Shown piece by piece: positions 55,010-64,000 of a DNA stretch of 64,000 nucleotides. The number at the start of each line of letters is the position of its first letter. The stretch's first letter is position 1. The notes under the pieces are model-generated. The model saw only the letters and a list, made by a program, of their open reading frames with translations. It was not told the DNA's origin and searched no databases. The stretch covers positions 62,001-126,000 of the forward strand of contig BDSL01000044.1 in NCBI GenBank assembly GCA_003116995.1. Direction: 5' to 3'. The position numbers and the translations under genes were made by a program. Origin of the DNA: Yamagishiella unicocca (Eukaryota > Chlorophyta > Chlorophyceae > Chlamydomonadales > Volvocaceae).

Positions 55010-55296
55010 TTTACGTTATGGTGTGAATTGATGCTGACAAGTGACAACCGACGATGCACACCAGGCTAAGTACGGCGGAACGCTCCCATTTCAAATCTCC
55101 ATACCCTCAGCGAAATTTGCTCCAAGCTCTCTGCAGTACTTTTAGGGCTTTTATCCTGGTACGTTCAAGCTCTTGTTGAAGCCAAAGCCACATCCCGAAA
55201 CTGTATTGCCTGTCTGTCAACCGGCCCAAGGTGGCTTATCCCTATGCTGGCTTGAGCGACTAATAAAGGCGCAACCGCCTAGCTCGATCGTCGGCC
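55010..55296. promoter_or_regulatory. Divergent promoter region, SELENOH (-) and large LRR gene (+)
   Basis: The two ATGs are 287 bp apart and point away from each other, so both promoters and 5'UTRs are shared here. No TATA box is clear; CTAATAAAGG at 55258 lies close to the LRR start. Confidence 0.6.
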
Positions 55297-56169
55297 ATGG
55301 CCACCGCCAGGGCCGGAGTCGCCAAGGCCGATGCAGCATGCCTACCGTCGCTGCCCTTCCTACCTTGCCTAGCGCAGCAACGCATCCTCGTCCACTGCTC
55401 CTCCGCCGACTTGGCTGCTCTTCGATCGTGCTCTCGGGACCACCGCCAACTCGTTGACGACGCCGTGACGCGGCTCTACCCTTGGATTGTGGACACCACC
55501 GTGTCGCCTAACTCAACGTGGCCAGAGTCATCACCAACGCACCAAAGCGTTGATGGTGGCAGCTGCTCGGACTGTCGCGCCGCGGGCCCCAGCGGCTCCA
55601 GCTGCGCTGCTGCCAAACATCCATGCACCGCCTCGACCGCAGTCGAGGCCCCTACCACCCCACCATCAACAACGGCGTCCGCGGCGCCTGATGGCGGCAG
55701 TAGCGGTGATCCAAGCGGCAGCAGCAACAGCAACGGCGGCTGCAGCGGCGGCAGCGGCAGCAGCACCCCCTACCGCTCCCTCTCCGAGCTCATCCTGCGC
55801 CACCACCCTCACCTGGACCGTTCGCTGGACCCCTCCACCGCCGCCTACGACGGCGACGGGGGCCACCTGCACCACTCCAGCGCCTTCTCCTCGCAGCACC
55901 AAACCATCCACCTGCCCCGCCGCCTGCATCGCGGCATAGGCTGCCTGAGGGGCATGCCCGCACTGACCTCCCTCAGCACCAGCCTGCTCTGCGTCGCTGA
56001 TGCCCCAAGCGCACGGGCCGCTGCACGGGCCGATCTGGAACGACCGAGCAACCTGGCGGCGGCGCGCCGCTTCGCGGACGCCGCGGCGGCGGCGCCGCTG
56101 CCGCTGCCGCTGCATCCGCCGGCCGCATGGGAGGCCGCAGGCGGCGGCGACGCCGACGGAGCTGACGGA

Positions 56170-56204
<35 letters not shown>

Positions 56205-56992
56205 TGGCGCAGCGGCGGCGGCGGCCGGCGGCGGTGCAAACGCTCGGCTTGATGGCGCCGTAGAGCAGGAGGAAGATGGCTCGGTGGCAGGTCACCCCCT
56301 GGGCGGCGGTGGCGCCGGCGCCGGCGCCGGCACCGGCGCCGCCGTCGGCGGCGGCTTCGCCAACGCCACCTGTGCCTACCGCGCCGCCTGGCTAACGGAC
56401 CTCAACGCGCTGAGGATGCACGGCTACCGCCAGGCCCAGCTAGCGCAGCTTCGGGAGGCTCGGCTGGACGAGCAGCTGTCCGCCGCCGTACTGCAGCTGC
56501 CGCCGCTGGCGCCGCGGCTGACGCAGCTGACGCTCACTGACATGCCGTTCGGGTCGGTCGAGTCGTTCGCGGCGGTTGCGGCGTGCCGCGGCCTCACTCG
56601 ACTGGTGCTGTCCGCGCGCGTCAGCGCCGCCGCCGGCGCCGCCGGCGACGGCCGACCCGGGGTTCTGCGGCCCGAGCACCTGGCGACGCTGGCCGGGGGC
56701 CTTACGGGGCTGCGCCACCTGGACATCCACTCTAACGGCTTCGCGCCCGCGGCCGACTTCGGAGCCCTGGCGGCGCTCACGCGCCTGTCGTACCTGCGGC
56801 TCAATCAGGCCGCCCTGTACGACAGCACGTACGGCAACCGCTTCGAGCGGCTGCCGTCGGACTACCTGCGGGGGGTGCTTTTGGAGCCACTGCTGGGGCT
56901 GGAGCGGCTGGCGACGCTGCCACAGCTACACTCCTTGGCACTTACGGGTGGGTGGCTAGCTGGGTGGCTGGCCAGCTGGGTGGCTGGCTGGG

Positions 56993-57031
<39 letters not shown>

Positions 57032-60000
57032 GTGGCTGGGTGGGTGGGTGCGAAGCGAAAAGACGCATGTGTGCGACACGCGAGGGAGGGGAAAGGACTA
57101 CACATTGGAGTGCGGTGGGCGGCTGGGCGCGCGGGCAGCAGCCTTCCCTTCACGCCCCACGCGCAGTGGAGCCCCTCTCGAGGTTCAGGGACCCCGCCTT
57201 CGCCTCCGCCTCCGCCCTCTCCCTCCGCATACACCCACCACGCCCACCCGTAATCCCACCCCACCCCACCCCAACCCTGGGCTTCCTTCACAAACCCCAC
57301 CCCCATGGCCTCACCCCAACCCCAACCCCATCCCCAACCCAGTTCTCCAGCATGCATCTCAAAACGTCTGTTCTAAACGCTTTTTCCTGGCATCCACGGG
57401 TCTTCCTCGGAACCCCCATGACCTCCCGGACCCCACTCACCCCACTCACCCCACTCACCCCACCTGCTGGCCGCACCCGCAGGCCTGGACTGCCCGCCCT
57501 GCGCACTGCTGGAGGCGCTGCCGTACGGCGGCGGCCCGCTGCGGCGGCTTGCGCTGCGCAAGCTGTACCGGCTGACGGGCCCCCACGTGGAGGCGGTGGG
57601 GCGGCTGACTGGACTCACCGAGCTGCAGCTGGCAGCGGACTGGTGCGGGGGGAAGGGGGGTGGGCAAGGAAAACCCCTGGGGGGGGGGTTGCAAGGAAAC
57701 CTTCTGGGGGGTGGGGTTGCTCCATCGTATCCCTTGGTGTGTGTGTTTTATAGATGCTTGGTGTGTGTGTGTGTTTTATAAATGCTGTGTGTGTGTGTGT
57801 GTCTCGATCTCGGTGCCTCCCCCCCTTTCGCACGTGCGCGCAGGTGCCTCCACCCCGGCAGCGACGCGCCTCCCTCCCTGGAGCCGCTGGAGCTGCTGAA
57901 CGACGGCCATGGGCTGGGGGAGGGGGACGAGCAGGGCGGGGGGCCGTTGGACGATCTGGACGATATGGAGGTCGACGTGGACGCTGACGTGGATGAACAG
58001 ATGGAGGCCGAGCAGGACTTCATTGCGGTTGCCGGACAGCAGCAGCAGGCACAGCCGGGGCAGCAGCAGCCGCCAGGGGAGCAGGGGCAGGGAGGGGGGC
58101 AGCAGGGGGTAGCTGGCGGGGCGGGGGGGCCCGCCTATGACGGAGCCGCTGGGGAGCCCGCTGGTGGACTTGCGGCCGACCCACGGGACGTGGAGCCGGC
58201 ATGCGGGCAGCAGCAGCAGCGGGAGGAGGAGGAGGAGGAGGAGTGGAAGCAGTGGAAGGCGCAGAGTGCAGCCGCCGGGAGCGGGCCGCAGCAGACTGAG
58301 CGCCCCGGCGGCTCCGGAGCCGCTGATGGCGGCGCCGGAGTAGCCAGCGGCGCCGGAGGAGGCGGCGGCGCGAGCGGCGCCGTCAGCGGTGCGGATCGCC
58401 CTGCCGCTGATGGGGCGGAAGGACGGGCGGTGGGGAAATCTGATGGGGCGGAAGGACGGGCTGTGGCGGAATCTGATGGGGCGGAAGGACGGGCTGTGGC
58501 GGAATCTGATGGGGCGGAAGGACGGGCTGTGGCGGAATCTGATGTTGCCGCGGACGCGGACGACCACCCGGCGCACCGGACTCGGGCTGAGGCTTACGGC
58601 CAACAGGGCGTGGATCTGGGTCAGGATCTGAGTCAGGATCTGGATCGGGGTCAGGATCTGGATCTAGGTCAGGGGCCGCAGCCGATGCACATCGATGAGC
58701 CCCCGGGCCAGCAGGTGGACGAGGAGGCGGAGGAGCAGCTGCAGGAGCTGCAGGAGCTGCCAGAGGAGGGCGCACCAGCGGAGGGGGCGGAGGGGGCGGC
58801 GGAGGCGGCAGTGGTTTTGCCGGCCCCCCTGATGCACAACGGCGTGCAGGTGGGCGGCGGGTGGGTGCTGGTGGCCGCCCACGACATCCCTGCTGGCGCC
58901 ATCCTGGGCCACATGCACGTGATGGCGATGGGCGGCGGAGGCGGGGGCATGGGCGATGGCGACGACGGTGACGGCGGAGGCAGGCCGGCGCCGCTGCACG
59001 ACGAGCGGCTGGCGCCACTGCGGCAGCTGCGGAACCTGCAGGTGGGGAGGGGAGGGGAGGGGAGGGGAGGTCACATGGTGTTTTGCATGGCGTGGGCACG
59101 ACTCGCACCACTACCGCACGGTTCTTGAGCTCCACCTGGACTGCACTGGCAAAGGGATGTGGCGAGAGAGGCCGCTGGGTATGTTGCGCCTCCTCCCTCT
59201 GCCCCTGCCGCTGTCCCTGCCCCTGCCGCTGCCTCTGCCTCTGCCGCTGCCAGCCACTTCTCCCATATCCCGCTACACCCGGCTCAAGCCAGCCATGCCA
59301 ACCTTCCCCCCAAGGCACTAAGCCTCCTGCCCGCTCTTGCCCCTTCTTCCCCCCAAGGCACTAAGCCTCCTGCCCGCTCTTGCCCCTTCTTCCCCCCAAA
59401 GGCACTAAGCCTCCTGCCCGCTCTTGCCCCTTCTTCCCCCCAAAGGCACTAAGCCTCCTGCCCGCTCTTGCCCCTTCTCCCCCCCAAGGCACTAAGCCTC
59501 CTGCCCGCTCTTGCCCCTTCTTCCCCCCAAGGCACTAAGCCTCCTGCCCGCTCTTGCCCCTTCTTCACCCCAAGGCACTGAGCCTCCTGCCCGCTCTTGC
59601 CCCTTCTTCCCCCCAAGGCACTAAGCCTCCTGCCCGCTCTTGCCCCTTCTTCCCCCCTCAGGTGCTGCACCTGGGCATCGGGCGCATCTTCGGTGTTGTG
59701 AACCTGGGTCCCAGGTTCGTGTCGCACCTGGCGGCCATCACCAGCCTCACCAGCCTCACATTGAGGTGGGCAGGGGGGCGGGGGGAAGAAGACCGGGGAG
59801 GGGGGAGCGGAACCGGGGCGGGGGGGCCATAAAAAACGCTTATGCGACAGGGACAGGATAGTTGGGGGGCGGGGGGTGGGGGAGGGGGGGGGAGAAGACC
59901 GGCGCGGGGGGAGAAGGACCGGGGAGGGGGGAGGAGAAGACCGGGGTACATGATATTTGAGACGGAGGGCGTGGTGGGGGCGGGGGGCGTAGAAAGGCGC

Positions 60001-63000
60001 GTGTTTGGCAAACGCATGAGAAGAAGCAACGGGAAGCTGCAGGGCAGGGGGGGCCGGATGTGGGTTTCAGAGTTTCGGACCCTCATGGGGGCCCAGGGGC
60101 TGGACCTGTGGGCTGGCCAGGACTGGCGGTGCATGTCTCCGAGATGACGATGGTGATGGTGGTCTGCATCGTTCCCTTGCAGTAGCTCCTCAGACACTTA
60201 CTCCATCCTCGTGTACTTTCGCTATTGGTACGGCGGTCCCTGCCCCTCCCTTGACCACCCCTGTGCTCCCCTAGACACCGAGCGGTGGTGAAAACACTCG
60301 TGCATGGCCCCTGCCCCTCCTGCGCCTCCGCCCGTCCCTCCCCCCCACCCAGGTGTACGACGGTGGACTGGACCCTCATCCCCATCCTGGCTCCGCTGCC
60401 CCGCCTGCAGTACCTGTCGATGCACTACTACGACGGCAGGGGCAACAACGGTGTCAAGGTGAGGGCTCCAGGACCCAACCAACCGACCAACGACCGAAGC
60501 AACGGCCCCCATCCAACTACTCACCCAGCAGACAGCACTGTCGCCCCCTCCGCCTCACTCGCAAACGGACCCCGACTGCTGCATGCCGTGCCCTTCGTCG
60601 CCAGCAAACCCAGATGCTGCTGCTGCTGGCCCCCCCCCTGCCCTCTGCCGTCTGCCCCCCCCTCCTGCCCTCTGCCGTCTGCCCCCCCACCTGCCCTCTG
60701 CCGTCTGCCCCCCTTCCTGCCCTCTGCCGTCTGCCCCCCCTCCTGCCCTCTGCCGTCTGCCCCCCCCCCTCCTGCCCTCTGCCGTCTGCCCCCCCCCTCC
60801 TGCCCTCTGCCGTCTGCCCCCCCTCCTGCCCTCTGCCGTCTGCCCCCCCTCCTGCCCTCTGCCGTCTGCCCCCATCCGCCAGATTGCCGCGGACCTGCTG
60901 ACGTGGCGCAACCTCTCGGCCGTCACCACGCTGAACCTGGGGGCCTTCGAGGTGTGTTGGTTGCTCGCTGGAGGGGCGGAGGGGTTGAGGGGGGCGGACC
61001 GTCCCGATCGACCGCCCTTGTCGTTGCGCTGACGCGTCCTGCGTCGATACGCAGTGCAACGGGTCTGGCAAGGCACATCGCACGACATGTACGAAATAGA
61101 ACGCTCAGAACGCAAACGCGAATTAGTACAACATGTAGGAGTCCTTGTTGGCCGGCGAGTGACCAATCGGAGGCGATTTGACGAAGTTTGAAAACGTGCA
61201 AGGGAGCTCTGGGAGGCCCTCGCGTCCGCGCTCACTCCATTCCCCACCGCCTCCTCCTCCCCTGCCGCTTCCTTCGCTCTCCCCACCACCCCTCCCAGTG
61301 CGCCAGCATGCGCCCACAAAATTGGTGTCCGACGACCATGCGCCAACTATCCTGCCCCGTCGCGTAAAACGGGTTTTACAACACCCTCCCCCCTCCTCCT
61401 CCCCCCCGCCCAGGCCCGTCAAGACGCCGACATCATCACACACGCGCTGCCGCGCAGTCGGGTGGCCGCCGCCAGCGTGTTCGGCCTGCGGGGCTGCCGG
61501 CCCGGCTACGACGTGTTTGCGGCTCTGGCGCACACGCCCTCACTCACCAGCCTGTCGCTCCAGGTGAGGTCGGTGGCCTGAAACACGACACGGGGACCTC
61601 CTCCAACATGGGGACCTCCTCTGCACTGCCCCCGCTGTCGGTGAACCCCCCCCCCTCGTGTTTTTCTTTCGGGCATCGACGGGTCTTCCTCGAAACCCTC
61701 CCTTGTGTACGGCACCCCTTCGTACCTTTTAGGGCGACTGGATGCTGCCTCGGGCGCCGCACGGCGGGGGCCCACGGGTCGCAGCTGCCGCTGCCGCCAA
61801 CACCGCAACCCACACCGGTGGCGGCGGCGACGAAGCCGCTGCCTCAGGCACTGACGGCGACGATGACGGCCCCCCTGAAGCGGTCCCGCCGGGCGCCGCC
61901 AATGCCGCGGCGGCGGCGCCGGCGGCCGAGCCGGTTCAGACCCTGGCGGCGCTGCGTCGGCTGCCGCTTCTTCGCAGCCTGACACTGGACCCTGCTTGCA
62001 GCGGCGCCGGTGACGGCGGCATGCCGGCTTTCCAGGACGTGGTGTGGGTGGTGCCGCCGCCGGCGGCGATGGTACCGCAGGGGCTGCAGCCGCCCGTGGC
62101 GGTGGAGCTGCCGCCGCCGCCGCAGGCGCTGCCGCCGCTGGCCGGCGCGCAGCCCGCGCCGCCGCCGCCGCCACCTCAGGAGCAGGGCAACGACGATCGT
62201 CGGGGGGGTGAGCAGGAGGAGCAGCCGCAGCAGCAGCAGCGGCGGCGGGTCAGGCGGAGGATGAGCCTAGGAAGCGGCTCTGCGGGCCCGCCGGCGGCCG
62301 GCGGCGGCGAGGGGCCGGCGGCGGGGCCGTCGACGTCGGGCAGGAGTGGTCCAGGCCTGCCGCCAGCAGGCGGAGTCGCTGCTCCGCCGGACAGCTCGCT
62401 GCCCCTGGCACCGGCGCCGGTGGTGTTCCGGGAGGTCCCCGCGAGGTTCCATGATGATGAGGACGATGATGACGTGGCTGCGGGACCAGGCACTGCCGCC
62501 GCCGCCGCCGCTGCGGCCCTTGCCACTGCTGGTGCTGGTGGTGGTGGGTCCGCTGGTCTGACCGACCCCGACACTGCCAGGACTCCAGCTCCTGCTGCTG
62601 CTGCTGCTACTGCCAGCGACGGCGGCGATGGAGTCTCGGCTGCCCCTTGGCCTGCGACCGTAAGCTCCGGATCCGGATCCGGAGCATCGTCCCGGCTCTG
62701 CTCGCCCTTCCCGGCGGGGGCGGATCCGGAGCTGTCGGCGGCTTGCAGGTGGCTGCTGCAGGTTTCGGAGCTGACGCAGTTGACGTGCCTCCGGCTGGAG
62801 CGGTGGGGCCTGGTGCCGCCGCCGGCGCTGGCGCCGCTTGTGGGGCTTCGCCGTCTGCAGCTCACGGGGATGAGGAGGCTGGATGAGGAGCTGCTGCGGG
62901 TGGGTTTGTCGGGAAAGGTTGCGGGCGTGGATGGACGGGGTAGCCACCGCTTCTAAGGATTATCGGGGCTTGTGGTTATCGGGGCTTGTGTTTATCGGGG

Positions 63001-64000
63001 CTTGTGGTTACCCTCGCGCGTAAGGCTGTCTGCATCTGCCCACCAGCACCCGCCTCCCGGCCTTCCCCGCCCTCCTTTCCCCACTTTGCCCGCCCCCATC
63101 CCGCCCCTGACATGCCCTCCTCCCGCCTTTGACTCTCCTTTTACACAAATCCATGGATGTAGAAATACGCGTGGAAGTTCTAAACCCCACACTTCCCGCG
63201 TTGAGTAACACCTGCTCTTTGCAACGCTCCGAAACCCGCCCCGCAGACGCTCTCCCACCTGCCCTCCCTGGCGTACCTAACCCTGGAGGGCCGCGCGTCA
63301 GCGCACATGGGCAACAGCGTGTACGCCACCCTGTCCCGCATGCCGTACATCCCCAGCTCGTCTGTCGAGGCCCTGGGCGCCCTTACCCGGCTGCGGCTGC
63401 TCTTCCTGTCCGGCTTCACCCTCGTGCTGCCGCCGCTGGGCTCGCCGCCGCCGCTGGTGCCGCCGCCGCCGCCGCCGCTGGTGACTCGCTACCGATCGGT
63501 GGCGGAGGCCGCCGCCGCGACCGCCGCCGCCGCCGCCGCCGCACCATTGACGGCAGCAGGCGGCGATGGCGGCGGGGCCGCCGCCGCACTCGTCCCGGGC
63601 ACAGCAGCCGAGGGCCTCAGTGCACGTGGGGACAGCGGGGGCCGTGGTGCCGGCGGCGCGGGCGGGAGCTGTCTGGGGGTCCCGTGGGTCGGTGGGGAGC
63701 TGCCGCATCTGCTGGCCTCGTTGGCTCGCTTGAGGGGGCTGCGCTACCTGGGGCTGTGCGTCGCCCAGTGTGTCAGGGTGCGTCGTCTGGGAGGGAGGGG
63801 GCCAGGGGGCTGCAGGGGGCTCGAGGAAGACCCGTGCAGGGGGCGGGGGGGGCCATGGGTTTGCGGCGGGGTTCGTCTTTGCCTTTTCCGGCAAGGGTGT
63901 GTGTGGTCGGGGCCAGGACGTGCACAGGGGTTGTGGGCAGGGGGGGCGAGGCGAGGCGGCGCCGGCGGGGAGGAGCGATGACGACACCTGGACGAGCCGT
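55297..64000 (+). CDS. Very large leucine-rich repeat protein, 3' end outside window
   Basis: Exons: 55297-56947, 57483-57642, 57844-59041, 59662-59765, 60353-60458, 60883-60951, 61414-61563, 61733-62899, 63247-63777, then an intron to the window edge; 1712 codons so far. The N-terminus resembles a degenerate F-box (ILVHCSSADLAALRSCSRD, HRQLVDDAVTRLYPWIV). LRR blocks follow: RLTQLTLTDMPFGSVESFAA, LTRLVLSARVS, LRHLDIHSNGFAPAADFGAL, LSYLRLNQAAL, LRRLALRKLY, LTELQLAADW, VLHLGIGRIFG, LTSLTLRCTTVDWTLIP, LQYLSMHYYDG, VTTLNLGAFE, LTSLSLQ, LRSLTLDPACSG, LTCLRLERWGLVPPPAL, LRRLQLTG, LAYLTLEGR, LRLLFLSGFTLVLPPL and LRYLGLCVAQC. Long Ala, Gly, Gln and acidic inserts separate them. No catalytic domain is visible. 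The LRRs resemble those of the F-box/LRR gene at 27.9-34.9 kb, but lengths and inserts differ. Function unknown. Confidence 0.88.
56948..57052. repeat. TGGCTGGC/GTGGCTGG simple repeat at LRR intron 1 donor
   Basis: Starts at the GTGGGTGG donor of intron 1 and continues for about 100 bp, so the true donor is embedded in repeat units. Confidence 0.85.
57342..57416 (-). repeat. Dispersed repeat family A, inverted full copy in LRR intron 1
   Basis: On + it reads AGTTCTCCAGCATGCATCTC, AAAACGTCTGTTCTAAACGC, TTTTTCCTGGCATCCACGGG and TCTTCCTCGGAACC. This is the reverse complement of 14309-14383 over its full length, with few differences. Confidence 0.7.
58417..58555 (+). repeat. 33-bp coding repeat (SDGAEGRAVAE), about 4 copies
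   Basis: Inside exon 3 of the large LRR gene. Units of GATGGGGCGGAAGGACGGGC plus TGTGGCGGAATCT keep the reading frame and encode an 11-residue acidic repeat. Being a multiple of three, changes in copy number would not break the frame. Confidence 0.9.
59312..59657. repeat. 43-bp minisatellite, 8 copies, in LRR intron 3
   Basis: The unit AAGGCACTAAGCCTCCTGCC plus CGCTCTTGCCCCTTCTTCCCCCC repeats eight times with single-base differences. The last copy runs into the pyrimidine tract of the acceptor at 59661. Confidence 0.95.
60635..60875. repeat. About 24-bp minisatellite (CTGCCCTCTGCCGTCTGCCC), 10 copies, in LRR intron 5
   Basis: Units differ mainly in the length of the C run. The array ends at the acceptor before exon 6 (60883), so it supplies the polypyrimidine tract. 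Confidence 0.9.
61318..61378 (+). repeat. Dispersed repeat family B copy in LRR intron 6
   Basis: AATTGGTGTCCGACGACCAT, GCGCCAACTATCCTGCCCC and GTCGCGTAAAACGGGTTTTA. It keeps the block order of the copy at 18215. Confidence 0.65.
61659..61702 (-). repeat. Dispersed repeat family A, short inverted copy in LRR intron 7
   Basis: On + it reads TTTTTCTTTCGGGCATCGAC then GGGTCTTCCTCGAAACCCTC, matching the end of the unit with the GAGGAAGACCC core. It lies close to the acceptor of exon 8. Confidence 0.55.

Noticed and set aside
60285..61181. 298-codon + strand frame rich in CPLPSAPP
   Set aside because: Only 60353-60458 is coding (LRR exon 5). The rest is the CTGCCCTCTGCCGTCTGCCC minisatellite in an intron.

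Overview
This is nuclear DNA of a volvocine green alga (Chlamydomonas/Volvox/Gonium lineage). The evidence is GC-rich, intron-rich genes with GT-AG introns that often start GTGAG/GTGCG, long Gly/Ala/Gln low-complexity inserts in proteins, TGTAA polyadenylation signals, interstitial TTTTAGGG-like telomere motifs, and an STT7-type thylakoid kinase. None of the genes is bacterial in layout. All gene models were spliced by hand from the sequence. Every junction was checked for reading phase, and the exon lengths of each model sum to a whole number of codons.

Layout, left to right. 1-3.5 kb: no supportable gene. 3.5-8.3 kb (+): class I fructose-bisphosphate aldolase with an N-terminal membrane anchor, 8 exons. 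9.1-12.1 kb (+): membrane-anchored glycerophosphodiester phosphodiesterase-like protein, 7 exons. It is convergent with 13.7-18.7 kb (-): a type II membrane GT32/OCH1-like glycosyltransferase, 7 exons. 19.3-20.2 kb (-): small conserved protein of unknown function, sharing a 271-bp intergenic promoter region with 20.4-22.5 kb (+): organellar YqeY/GatB-like protein. 23.3-24.4 kb (+): transcription elongation factor SPT4. 24.4-27.9 kb: no gene seen. 27.9-34.9 kb (-): 951-residue F-box/LRR protein in 12 exons. 36.5-37.3 kb (+): doubtful small hypothetical gene. 40.8-48.9 kb (+): STT7-like state-transition kinase, 14 exons, 749 residues. 52.8-53.0 kb (+): U2 snRNA gene. 53.7-55.0 kb (-): selenoprotein H with an in-frame UGA and a candidate SECIS in its 3'UTR. 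55.3 kb to the right edge (+): a very large LRR protein that continues beyond the window.

The genes do not form a pathway. They are a normal eukaryotic mixture: carbon metabolism, lipid head-group metabolism, glycosylation, transcription elongation, photosynthetic acclimation, redox selenoprotein, spliceosomal RNA, and two LRR proteins. The introns carry nearly all the minisatellites and two dispersed short-repeat families; a 12-bp palindrome recurs in introns and one intergenic site. The most informative items are the selenoprotein H gene, which standard gene callers would break at the UGA, its SECIS candidate, a U2 copy with compensatory stem changes, and the membrane-anchored aldolase.
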